Shown in pieces: positions 1-6,887 of a stretch of 30,725 bases of DNA (positions are counted from its first letter, which is position 1; the number at the start of each line of letters is the position of its first letter). The DNA is from an uncultured Eubacteriales bacterium (GTDB lineage: Bacteria > Bacillota > Clostridia > Tissierellales > Peptoniphilaceae). Made by a program: the position numbers and the translations under genes. The DNA is taken from contig CABTXP010000015.1 in assembly GCA_902488815.1 (NCBI GenBank), positions 1-30,725 on the forward strand. The letters run 5' to 3'. A model generated the notes under the pieces. The model was not told the origin of the DNA. It did no database searches and saw only the letters and a program-made list of their open reading frames with translations.

Positions 1-977
1 ACATCGGAGATACAATTTGCTCTACAGAAGATCCTACGCCGTTGGAATTTGTAAAAATTTCAGAGCCTACAATTTCTATGAATTTTTCCGTAAACGACTC
101 GCCATTTGCAGGCAAAGAAGGCAAGTTTTTAACTACGAGACAAATTAGGACAAGACTTTACAGAGAGCTTCAAACAGATGTGAGCTTGAGAGTTGAAGAC
201 ACGGACTCCACCGATTCATTTAAAGTTTCGGGAAGAGGGGAGCTTCACCTAAGTGTACTGATAGAAAACATGAGAAGAGAAGGCTATGAATTCCAAGTTT
301 CAAAGCCTCATGTACTTTACAAAAAAGACGAAGAGGGCAAGTTACTTGAACCAATTGAATTTTTAACCGTTCACGTTTCAAACGACTTTGTGGGATCGGT
401 AATTGATAAGTTGGGCAGAAGAAAAGGCGAACTTATTTTAATGGAAGAACCTACAGGGGGATATGCAAAGCTTGAATTCAGAATACCTGCAAGAGGACTT
501 ATAGGTTACAGACAGGAATTTTTAACAGACACAAAGGGCATGGGAATTATGAATTCCATATTTGACGGCTATGAACCTTATAAGGGGGACATTGAAAGAC
601 GTCAAGTGGCATCAATTGTATCCTTTGACACGGGAGTTGCAAGTGGCTACGGCCTTAACAATGCACAGTCTCGCGGTACTCTTTTTGTTGAGCCGGGAGA
701 TTCTGTATATGAAGGTCAAATTGTGGGCGAAAGCCCGAAGGGTGTGGAAATTGAAGTTTCCGTCACCAAGACCAAGAAGCAATCCAACGTGCGTGCATCG
801 GGTTCCGACGAAGCCTTAAAGTTGTCTCCTGCTATAAAGATGACGTTGGAAGAAGCGATTGAATTTATAGAAGACGACGAGCTTATAGAGGTAACACCCA
901 CAAGCATTAGAGTGAGAAAGAAGATTTTAGGCACACAGGCAAGATACAAATCAAAGAAATATGAAACTCATAATTAA
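1..977 (+). CDS. typA: GTP-binding ribosome-associated protein TypA/BipA (3' part)
   Basis: This is the C-terminal half of the translational GTPase TypA (BipA), a cytosolic ribosome-binding factor related to EF-G that helps 50S assembly and stress or cold growth. The reading frame is open from base 3 and runs off the left edge, so the G domain and start are missing; about 325 residues of the usual 600 or so remain. The visible part begins in the stretch IGDTICSTEDPTPLEF and includes the EF-G-like domain motif GRGELHLSVLIENMRREGYE, then RIPARGLIGYRQEFLTDTKG and the family-specific C-terminal domain. The stop overlaps the next gene by 17 bases, so the two are probably co-transcribed and translationally coupled. 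The family assignment is secure. Confidence 0.96.
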   Translation, partial: IGDTICSTEDPTPLEFVKISEPTISMNFSVNDSPFAGKEGKFLTTRQIRTRLYRELQTDVSLRVEDTDSTDSFKVSGRGELHLSVLIENMRREGYEFQVSKPHVLYKKDEEGKLLEPIEFLTVHVSNDFVGSVIDKLGRRKGELILMEEPTGGYAKLEFRIPARGLIGYRQEFLTDTKGMGIMNSIFDGYEPYKGDIERRQVASIVSFDTGVASGYGLNNAQSRGTLFVEPGDSVYEGQIVGESPKGVEIEVSVTKTKKQSNVRASGSDEALKLSPAIKMTLEEAIEFIEDDELIEVTPTSIRVRKKILGTQARYKSKKYETHN

Positions 978-1587
978 TCAAAAACAGGTAAAGAATTTAA
1001 CTTTTAAACTTACCGGAAAAGAAGAGATAACAGTTTCCGCCCCTGCAAATATGGACATTACCTTAATTAAGAAAATGGTGAGAGTAAATAGGGATAAAAT
1101 TGACAGATTAATTGAAGAGGATAAAGAGCGAGTGACTTACGACAACCCTCACGACTTGTCATACATTTATCTCTTCGGCGAAAAAATTCCTGTAGTAAAA
1201 TGCAGAGAAAAGTCCCATATCTTTGAAGGAAAGTTTTATTTAAACATTGAAAAAGATCCTTTACTTGAAATAGAAAAATTATACAGAGAGACATTGGAAA
1301 AATATATCCCCGAAAAGATAAAAGCTTTCGGCGATAGATTAAATATTTATCCTACGGAAGTGAAGACGCGAAAAATGTGCAGCAGATGGGGCACTTGTTA
1401 TCAAGACAGGAAGCTCATCATACTCAACATATTTTTATCAAAACGGGAAAAGAATGAAATAGATTATGTAATAGCACATGAAATGGCACATCTTTTAGTG
1501 CCGAATCATTCCAAGGACTTTTATGCACTTTTGCAAAAGATTATGCCTGAGTATAGAGAAATAAGAAGTAAAATGGGAAGGGTTTGA
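961..1587 (+). CDS. YgjP-like (DUF45) zinc metallopeptidase-type protein
   Basis: The 208-residue product belongs to the YgjP/DUF45 family, which has a zincin fold close to the WLM/SprT metallopeptidases. The zinc motif HEMAH is at residues 173-177 (H173, E174, H177), followed by the usual downstream VPNHSKDF with a third histidine. Ahead of it lies the family hallmark CSRWGTC. There is no signal peptide or membrane segment, so it should be cytosolic. The biological role of the family is poorly settled; a hydrolase activity is assumed from the fold. The ATG lies inside the 3' end of typA. The end of the gene forms part of a terminator hairpin, so transcription probably stops here. Confidence 0.88.
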   Translation: MKLIINQKQVKNLTFKLTGKEEITVSAPANMDITLIKKMVRVNRDKIDRLIEEDKERVTYDNPHDLSYIYLFGEKIPVVKCREKSHIFEGKFYLNIEKDPLLEIEKLYRETLEKYIPEKIKAFGDRLNIYPTEVKTRKMCSRWGTCYQDRKLIILNIFLSKREKNEIDYVIAHEMAHLLVPNHSKDFYALLQKIMPEYREIRSKMGRV

Positions 1588-1606
1588 CCTTCTCATTTTT
1601 TATTTT
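1572..1606 (+). terminator. Rho-independent terminator of typA operon, overlapping a stop codon
   Basis: Bases 1572-1581 and 1588-1597 pair over 10 bp with one G-T wobble around a 6-base loop, followed by a T-rich run. The TGA stop of the upstream gene (1585-1587) lies within the loop. Confidence 0.8.
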
Positions 1607-1617
1607 GAAAATAAAAA

Positions 1618-1674
1618 TTCCGACATATGGAGTATGTCGGAAAAAAAGGAGATTAATTAAAGAGTTTAATTAAT
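1618..1674. repeat. Two adjacent perfect hairpins in the intergenic region
   Basis: The gap 1588-1880 holds two adjacent inverted repeats. The first pairs 1618-1627 with 1633-1642 (core CCGACATA/TATGTCGG, 5-base loop). The second pairs 1652-1661 with 1665-1674 (ATTAATTAAA/TTTAATTAAT, 3-base loop), separated from the first by an A-run and GGAG. The first is flanked by A-rich DNA on the right and, read leftward, by a T-rich run, so it would terminate only leftward transcripts, and no leftward gene is seen here. A further repeat, TCACACAC (1729-1736) with GTGTGTGA (1771-1778), follows. No ORF of note is present. Confidence 0.55.
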
Positions 1675-1831
1675 TTACTAAAGTATATCACAAGGTAAAA
1701 ATATTGTAAACAGTTGAAATTTCCCAATTCACACACAAAAAGTGCAAACGATTTTTAACAGTGAAATACAGTGTGTGAGAGTTAAGATTTATTTTTTTTC
1801 TAAAAAAATATATATTTTTTTTCGGCAAGAC

Positions 1832-1840
1832 TGATATAAT
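1832..1840 (+). promoter_or_regulatory. Extended -10 promoter for the oxidoreductase operon
   Basis: TGATATAAT is a perfect extended -10 (TGN plus TATAAT) with only a T-rich stretch at the -35 position. A transcript starting near 1847 fits a translation start at 1881. Confidence 0.6.
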
Positions 1841-1880
1841 TAATTTGTATAGTTGTTATACGGAAAGGATTGAGTATTTA

Positions 1881-2570
1881 TTGGTAAATCTTTCAGAGCA
1901 AAGTCGAATTAAAATCATATCCGGTCACTTCGGAAGCGGAAAGACTGAATTTGCAATTAATTACGCACTTTACTTAAAAAAACATTTTCCCAAAGTAGCG
2001 GTAATTGATTTGGATATAATCAATACCTACTTCAGAATAAGAGAAAGGCAGGACTTTTTAGAGGAAAGAGGCATTGAATGTATTTCGTCCTCAATTCCCA
2101 AGGGCAATGCCCTTGACATTCCGGCACTTTCTTCAGACATATTGAGACCTCTTGAAAACAGGGATTATCAAGTGGTTATTGATGCAGGGGGAAACCCGAA
2201 AGGAGCACTTCCTTTGGGTAGATATAGAGAATGGTTGAGCAAGAGCGGTTACGAACACTACATGGTCATTAACAGAAATAGACCGGAGACTTCAACTTTG
2301 GAAACGGCTATAGGGTTTTTAAAGCAAATCGAGGCCTATTCACAGTGTAGAGTGACGGGACTTATAAACACAACCCATATGCTCAAACAAACTACAGAGG
2401 AAGACGTGCTGTACGGACAGGAATTGGTTGAAGAAATTTCAAAAAGACTTGAACTTCCCATAGTCTATACGGCGGTAAAAGAAGACGTTGCTAAAAATTT
2501 AGATCCTGAATCGATTAAAGGTGAAATATTCCCCATAAAATTATTTTACCGCGATTTATGGATGATTTAA
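1881..2570 (+). CDS. P-loop ATPase linked to 2-oxoacid oxidoreductase
   Basis: This cytosolic P-loop NTPase of about 229 residues has Walker A GHFGSGKT at residues 15-22 of the proposed protein, a following VIDLD strand as in SIMIBI-type (MinD/ArsA-like) ATPases, and a conserved DAGGNPKGALPLG stretch. I place the start at TTG 1881. It lies after the extended -10 at 1832-1840 and after an AAAGGA site at 1864-1869, whereas the longer in-frame TTG at 1845 falls at the expected transcription start. The gene stops 10 bases before the ferredoxin-subunit gene and should be in the same operon. It may act as a maturation or assembly factor for the iron-sulfur enzyme; that is inference from context. 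Family and substrate are not known to me. Confidence 0.75.
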   Translation: MVNLSEQSRIKIISGHFGSGKTEFAINYALYLKKHFPKVAVIDLDIINTYFRIRERQDFLEERGIECISSSIPKGNALDIPALSSDILRPLENRDYQVVIDAGGNPKGALPLGRYREWLSKSGYEHYMVINRNRPETSTLETAIGFLKQIEAYSQCRVTGLINTTHMLKQTTEEDVLYGQELVEEISKRLELPIVYTAVKEDVAKNLDPESIKGEIFPIKLFYRDLWMI

Positions 2571-2580
2571 GGAGGATATT

Positions 2581-2799
2581 ATGGCAAAAGGTAAAGTAGT
2601 ATTTGAAGAGGAAAGATGCAAGGGCTGCGGCATTTGCGTGCCCGTGTGTCCCAAGAAGTTAATTGAAATGAATGGGGAAAAAATTAATGTTAAAGGGTAC
2701 AGTCCTGCATACGCTGCACGTCCGGAAGACTGCATAGCTTGCGGCAACTGTGCTATTACTTGCCCTGATTCAATAATTTCAGTGTACAGAATAGACTAA
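2581..2799 (+). CDS. 2-oxoacid:ferredoxin oxidoreductase, delta (ferredoxin) subunit
   Basis: A 72-residue 2[4Fe-4S] ferredoxin subunit with two complete CxxCxxCxxxCP motifs: C13, C16, C19, C23 and C51, C54, C57, C61. In four-subunit 2-oxoacid:ferredoxin oxidoreductases this subunit passes electrons from the thiamine site to an external ferredoxin. A GGAGG site lies just upstream of the ATG, and the alpha-subunit gene follows after 10 bases with its own AGGAGG. Position and size match VorC/KorD-type subunits. Confidence 0.92.
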   Translation: MAKGKVVFEEERCKGCGICVPVCPKKLIEMNGEKINVKGYSPAYAARPEDCIACGNCAITCPDSIISVYRID

Positions 2800-2809
2800 G
2801 GAGGAGAAT

Positions 2810-3871
2810 ATGGCAAAAGTATTAATGAAAGGAAACGAAGCTATAGGAGCAGCTGCCATTAAAGCAGGTTGCAAATTTTTCTTCGGTTATCCTATTACAC
2901 CCCAATCAGAATTACCTGAATACCTTTCAAGAGAACTTCCCAAAATCGGCGGATGTTTCTTACAAGCTGAATCTGAAGTAGCTGCTATAAACATGGTTTA
3001 CGGAGCTGCAGGTTCAGGTGCAAGAGTTATGACAAGTTCATCATCACCGGGGATTGCATTAAAACAAGAAGGTATTTCATACATAGCAGGAGCTGAACTT
3101 CCATGTGTTATTGTTGACATGATGAGAGGCGGCCCGGGACTCGGTTCAATTCAACCGGCACAATCTGACTACTATATAGCTACAAGAGGCGGCGGAAACG
3201 GAGACTATCACACTATCTCCTTTGCACCGGCATCAATTCAGGAAATGGTTGACCTTGTAATTGAAGGATTCGATATTGCCGATATGTACAGAAACCCTGT
3301 ATTCATTGCAGGAGACGGTATGATCGGACAAATGATGGAACCTGTTGAGTTTAAAGAACCTAAGAAGAGAGATCTTCCGCCTAAGACTTGGGCTGCAGCA
3401 GGTAGAGGAAAGAGAAAAGAAAACAACATTATCAACTCTCTTTACTTGTCAGCTGAAGAATTGGAAGTTCACAACCAACACTTAGTTGAAAAATATAAAG
3501 AAATAGAAAAAAACGAAGTTAGATACGAAACATACGGCATTGAAGATGCAGAAATAGTATTTTCAGCATACGGTACAACTTCAAGAGTTTGCAAGAGTGC
3601 AATTGAACTCTTGGAAAGGGAAGGCATTAAAGCCGGAATAGTAAGACCTATTTCAATTTGGCCATATCCATATGAAGCATTTAAGAAGATTAATCCTGAT
3701 TGCAAGGATGTTCTTGTAGTTGAAATGAACCACGGACAAATGGTTGAAGACGTAACTCTTGGTGTAGAAGGCAGACAAAAAGTTCACTTCTACGGAAGAT
3801 ACGGCGGAATGGTTCCCACAGTAGAAGAAGTTGCAGAAGAAGCTAAGAAAATATTGGAGGCAAGAAAATGA
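2810..3871 (+). CDS. vorB: 2-oxoacid:ferredoxin oxidoreductase alpha subunit (VorB-like)
   Basis: The 353-residue alpha subunit of a cytosolic 2-oxoacid:ferredoxin oxidoreductase oxidatively decarboxylates a 2-oxoacid to its acyl-CoA and reduces ferredoxin. Family motifs are FFGYPITPQSELPEYL near residue 25, LQAESEVAAINMVYGA near 55, and TSSSSPGIALKQEGISY followed by MRGGPGLGSIQPAQSDY. The overall pattern is closest to VorB (3-methyl-2-oxobutanoate, i.e. branched-chain 2-oxoacids), although 2-oxoglutarate (KorA) cannot be excluded from sequence alone. In anaerobes fermenting amino acids this enzyme generates reduced ferredoxin and branched acyl-CoA. The stop overlaps the beta-subunit start by 4 bases (ATGA). 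Confidence 0.93.
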   Translation: MAKVLMKGNEAIGAAAIKAGCKFFFGYPITPQSELPEYLSRELPKIGGCFLQAESEVAAINMVYGAAGSGARVMTSSSSPGIALKQEGISYIAGAELPCVIVDMMRGGPGLGSIQPAQSDYYIATRGGGNGDYHTISFAPASIQEMVDLVIEGFDIADMYRNPVFIAGDGMIGQMMEPVEFKEPKKRDLPPKTWAAAGRGKRKENNIINSLYLSAEELEVHNQHLVEKYKEIEKNEVRYETYGIEDAEIVFSAYGTTSRVCKSAIELLEREGIKAGIVRPISIWPYPYEAFKKINPDCKDVLVVEMNHGQMVEDVTLGVEGRQKVHFYGRYGGMVPTVEEVAEEAKKILEARK

Positions 3872-4617
3872 GTGTAGAAGTAAAAAAAGTAGTTTATGAA
3901 AGGTCACCCGGCCTTACTCCCATGGAAACTCACTATTGCCCCGGATGTACTCACGGAGTAATACACAAATTAGTAGCGGAATGTCTTGATGAAATGGGAT
4001 TGTTGGAAGACGCGGTAGGTGTTGCACCGGTAGGATGCTCAGTACTTTGCTACAAGTACTTTAACTGCGACATGTATGAAGCTGCTCACGGTAGAGCACC
4101 GGCAGTTGCAACAGGTATTAAACGTGCTCATCCTGACAAATTCGTATTCTCATACCAAGGCGACGGAGACTTGGCATCAATCGGTACTGCAGAAATAGTT
4201 CACGCAGCACATAGAGGAGAAAAAATTTCAACAATTTTTGTTAACAACTGTATATATGGTATGACAGGCGGTCAAATGGCACCGACTACATTGGTAGGAC
4301 AAGTAACTACAACTTCTCCTTACGGTAGAGATGAAGCTTGGTGCGGTAAGCCTATTAAGATCAGCGAAATGCTTGCTACAATTGACGGAGCAAAATTCGT
4401 TGAAAGAGTTTCAGTAGATACACCTGCAAACATTAGAAAAGCTAAAAAAGCTATTAAAGAATGTTTCCAATGTCAACTTGACGGAAAAGGATTCGGAATA
4501 GTAGAAGTATTGTCAACATGCCCGACTAACTGGGGACTACCTCCGGTAGATGCTCTACAATGGTTGAGAGACAATATGATACCTTACTATCCTTTAGGAA
4601 ATTTCAGGAGGGACTAA
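3868..4617 (+). CDS. 2-oxoacid:ferredoxin oxidoreductase beta subunit (TPP-binding)
   Basis: This 249-residue subunit carries the thiamine-pyrophosphate site. The TPP/Mg motif GDGDL starts at residue 98 and reaches the conserved asparagines in FVNNCIYGMTGGQ. Cysteines C24 and C27 (HYCPGCTHG), with the later CSVLCY and STCPTNWG cysteines, are placed to ligate the proximal [4Fe-4S] cluster of this family. It pairs with the alpha subunit just upstream, with which it overlaps by 4 bases, and the gamma subunit starts one base after its stop. The assignment as the beta subunit of a Vor/Kor-type enzyme is firm; the substrate follows from the alpha subunit. Confidence 0.94.
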   Translation: MSVEVKKVVYERSPGLTPMETHYCPGCTHGVIHKLVAECLDEMGLLEDAVGVAPVGCSVLCYKYFNCDMYEAAHGRAPAVATGIKRAHPDKFVFSYQGDGDLASIGTAEIVHAAHRGEKISTIFVNNCIYGMTGGQMAPTTLVGQVTTTSPYGRDEAWCGKPIKISEMLATIDGAKFVERVSVDTPANIRKAKKAIKECFQCQLDGKGFGIVEVLSTCPTNWGLPPVDALQWLRDNMIPYYPLGNFRRD

Positions 4618-4618
4618 T

Positions 4619-5797
4619 ATGGAAAAGAAAATAATAATGGCAGGATTTGGAGGACAAGGTGTTATGGCAATGGGCCAACTTACAACTTATGCCGGCATGA
4701 TTGAAAACAAACACGTTAGCTGGATGCCCTCATATGGTCCTGAAATGCGTGGAGGTAGTGCAAACTGTGCAGTAGTAGTATCCGATGAACCTGTAGGCGC
4801 ACCTGTAATATCCGTAGCGACAGATGCAATAGTTATGAATCAACCTTCCTATGAAAAGTTCTCAAAGATGGTAGAACCCGGCGGAAACTTATTCGTAAAC
4901 TCAGACTTGGTACATCCTGATAACCCGCGCAAAGATATAAACATTTACGAAATACCTGTAAACGAAATTGCAATAGAACTCGGCAATCCGAAAGTTGCAA
5001 ACATGGTTATGTTAGGTGCATTTATCAAAGTAACGGAAATAGTTAAAGAAGACTCAATCCTTCAAGCATTTACAAAAGTTTACGGAGATAAGAAGAAGAA
5101 ACTTATACCTCTAAACCAAAAAGCACTTGAAATGGGACAAGCACATATTGAAGCTCCTTCATTTAAGGCAGACCCTGAAGCTGCAAAAGCAAAAGCGGCA
5201 AAAGAAGACAAGGGCGGCAAGAAGGTATCAAGAACTCCTCAAGCAAACTTGGTAGGACCGGACTCGGTGGGAAGCTACCTACAAGACAGAACAGGTCACT
5301 ACAAGATGACAGACCTTGTATTTGACAGCGACATTTCAATGGCAAAAGAAGCTTTGTTAAATGAAACTGAAGGCATCAACTTCTATCTAATGGCTGCAGA
5401 ACAATTTAAAAATACAAGCGCAGGCAAAGTATTTAAGTCACTTGCAAAACAAGAAGAAGAACACGTAATGTATCTTGAAAGATTGTGTGCAAGATTGGAA
5501 GGCAGAGAAGTAGAAGTAGGTAAGGTTGAACAAGTACCTAAGGAAGTTATTAAATGGGATAAATTAGAACCTGCAATGGCTTCAATGGCACTAAGTGTAT
5601 TCTCAGTGGGAATGAACTTGGAATCACAATCAGTTGACTTCTACGGCAAAGCAGCTGAAAGAACAAAAGATGAAGAAGCAAAGAAACTATATAAAGAATT
5701 AATTTATTGGGAAAACTTCCACTACGAACAACTTAAAGGTCAATACGATCTTTACAAAGAAATGTGGTGGAGCGATCAAAGCTTCTCACCATTTTAG
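4619..5797 (+). CDS. 2-oxoacid:ferredoxin oxidoreductase gamma subunit fused to a ferritin-like diiron domain
   Basis: Residues 1 to about 185 are a standard gamma subunit (GFGGQGVMAMGQL near the N-terminus, then SYGPEMRGGSANCAVVVSDE), the usual full size of this family. A Lys/Ala-rich linker (about 186-225) then leads to a second domain, about 228-392, that reads as a rubrerythrin/ferritin-like four-helix bundle. Each half has an acidic helix motif and an ExxH: E249/E251 with E279-H282, and E335 with E365-H368, the expected set of diiron ligands. No rubredoxin-type cysteine pairs are present. The frame is continuous across the junction. An attached diiron site could remove peroxide or oxygen near the oxygen-sensitive clusters; that is inference. 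It is the last gene of the operon and is followed by a strong terminator. Confidence 0.9.
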   Translation: MEKKIIMAGFGGQGVMAMGQLTTYAGMIENKHVSWMPSYGPEMRGGSANCAVVVSDEPVGAPVISVATDAIVMNQPSYEKFSKMVEPGGNLFVNSDLVHPDNPRKDINIYEIPVNEIAIELGNPKVANMVMLGAFIKVTEIVKEDSILQAFTKVYGDKKKKLIPLNQKALEMGQAHIEAPSFKADPEAAKAKAAKEDKGGKKVSRTPQANLVGPDSVGSYLQDRTGHYKMTDLVFDSDISMAKEALLNETEGINFYLMAAEQFKNTSAGKVFKSLAKQEEEHVMYLERLCARLEGREVEVGKVEQVPKEVIKWDKLEPAMASMALSVFSVGMNLESQSVDFYGKAAERTKDEEAKKLYKELIYWENFHYEQLKGQYDLYKEMWWSDQSFSPF

Positions 5798-5808
5798 GAA
5801 AAAATTAC

Positions 5809-5835
5809 GGCGTACCGAAAGGTACGCCTTTTTTT
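5809..5835 (+). terminator. Strong, probably bidirectional terminator
   Basis: GGCGTACC (5809-5816) and GGTACGCC (5821-5828) form a perfect 8-bp stem with a GAAA tetraloop and a T7 run. The left flank is A-rich, so read leftward it also ends in a T-run and can serve the converging traX-like gene. Confidence 0.92.
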
Positions 5836-5842
5836 ATTTAAA

Positions 5843-6559
5843 TTAAAATTGTATAAAGCCTGAGAGGAGCGCTCTAAGTACTGCCCCAATGACAAAGTGG
5901 CCGGGGTAGACTGCATAGGTAAAGGCCTTGGGTAAATTCCTTCCCTTTGTGCCGTCGTCCTCTGCAATAAGAGGTAGAGACATGAGATGACCCGGATGAA
6001 GTCCCAATAGAAGAATGGGAATTGCAATGTATGCACTCTTGCCGAAGGTGCTGCCCGCATAAAATAAATAAATAAGCACCACGCCCATAATGCCGTAGTC
6101 CGTGTGGAAGTGCTGGCAAAGATAGCCTATTGCAAATGAAATGATAAGACCTGTTATAAATTTCAAGGCATTGCTTTTTATAGCAAGCTTTTTAATCGTT
6201 CCATCTGTGAGTATTAAGACCAAAAGTCCTGCGGCTAAAGTCCACAGTACATTGTTGTAATCCAAATTGAAGTATGATTCAAAGACCAAAAGGTCAAAGG
6301 GCACTTCACTTACTACCGCCAATATGAGAAGGCGTGTGAAATATTTCCAAGGATTTTTTGTCCTCTTATATCCTAAAGCAATTTGATAGGCAAAGATGGG
6401 GAAGGCAATCCTTCCTATTAATCTTCCCGCAAAGTAAAGGTCATGTGATATATAAGGCTCAAATGCCACGGTCAAATGATCCACAATCATTGTGACAATG
6501 GCAATTATTTTTAATATAAATGAATTTGTTTTAAATATTTTTGTCTTACTTACTTCCAT
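5843..6559 (-). CDS. TraX family membrane protein
   Basis: A 238-residue integral membrane protein with about seven or eight hydrophobic stretches and no signal peptide apart from the first membrane segment. TraX-family signatures are visible: IIAIVTMIVDHL near residue 18 and GRLIGRIAFPIFAYQIALGY near residue 46. TraX was named for F-pilin acetylation, but in Firmicutes chromosomes the family is widespread and its acceptor is unknown; an acyltransferase-like role at the membrane is the usual guess. It lies 14 bases downstream of a small DUF4177-like gene on the same strand and converges on the oxidoreductase operon, sharing its terminator. There is no clear ribosome site, which suggests coupling to the gene before it. 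Confidence 0.85.
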   Translation of the reverse strand: MEVSKTKIFKTNSFILKIIAIVTMIVDHLTVAFEPYISHDLYFAGRLIGRIAFPIFAYQIALGYKRTKNPWKYFTRLLILAVVSEVPFDLLVFESYFNLDYNNVLWTLAAGLLVLILTDGTIKKLAIKSNALKFITGLIISFAIGYLCQHFHTDYGIMGVVLIYLFYAGSTFGKSAYIAIPILLLGLHPGHLMSLPLIAEDDGTKGRNLPKAFTYAVYPGHFVIGAVLRALLSGFIQF

Positions 6560-6573
6560 GTATCTGTCTTATA

Positions 6574-6777
6574 TTATTCTTCTACTTTAAAGACCAAGGT
6601 GTAGTTTAATAAAACAAAAGTTTTTGCTTTTTCACTTATGACAGGGAATATCTGTACAAGTTCCCAACCTTCTTTTGCCTTTTCATTTATTATGTCTTTA
6701 CATCTGTTAAATGTATCAGTTTTGCCGGCAGTTAATCCGCGCCAATTTTCCACTTCAACAAATTCGTATCTAAACAT
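6574..6777 (-). CDS. Small DUF4177-like protein
   Basis: A 67-residue cytosolic protein with the DUF4177 pattern: an N-terminal strand (FRYEFVEVENW), a helix ending in KEGWELVQIFPV, and a closing strand (FVLLNYTLVFKV). Function is unknown. I place the start at the ATG at 6777 because AGAGGTGG lies five bases before it; a GTG three codons earlier would sit inside that ribosome site. It heads a two-gene leftward unit with the TraX-like gene. Confidence 0.75.
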   Translation of the reverse strand: MFRYEFVEVENWRGLTAGKTDTFNRCKDIINEKAKEGWELVQIFPVISEKAKTFVLLNYTLVFKVEE

Positions 6778-6802
6778 TTTATCCACCTCTTAACAAGTCA
6801 AT

Positions 6803-6830
6803 TTTATATTAAATAAAAAATAAAAACCAA
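6803..6830 (-). promoter_or_regulatory. Promoter for the DUF4177-traX unit
   Basis: Read leftward: -35 TTGGTT (6830-6825), a 16-base spacer, and -10 TATAAA (6808-6803), just ahead of the small gene. Confidence 0.5.
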
Positions 6831-6851
6831 CATTTTTTTAAGATTTAATTG

Positions 6852-6857
6852 TATAAT
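6852..6857 (+). promoter_or_regulatory. -10 box for the decarboxylase-tmk-darA-holB-ricT operon
   Basis: A perfect TATAAT lies 30 bases before the ATG, which is preceded by AGGAGG. No good -35 is visible; the upstream sequence is a T-run. Confidence 0.5.
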
Positions 6858-6887
6858 CAAGGTACTATTTAAATGTAGGAGGATGTT

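Noticed and set aside
5140..5300. Frameshift or missing stop joining two separate genes in the gamma subunit/ferritin fusion
   Set aside because: The frame is continuous, no ribosome site or start codon context precedes the second domain, and the linker has ordinary codon use, so a true fusion is the simpler reading.
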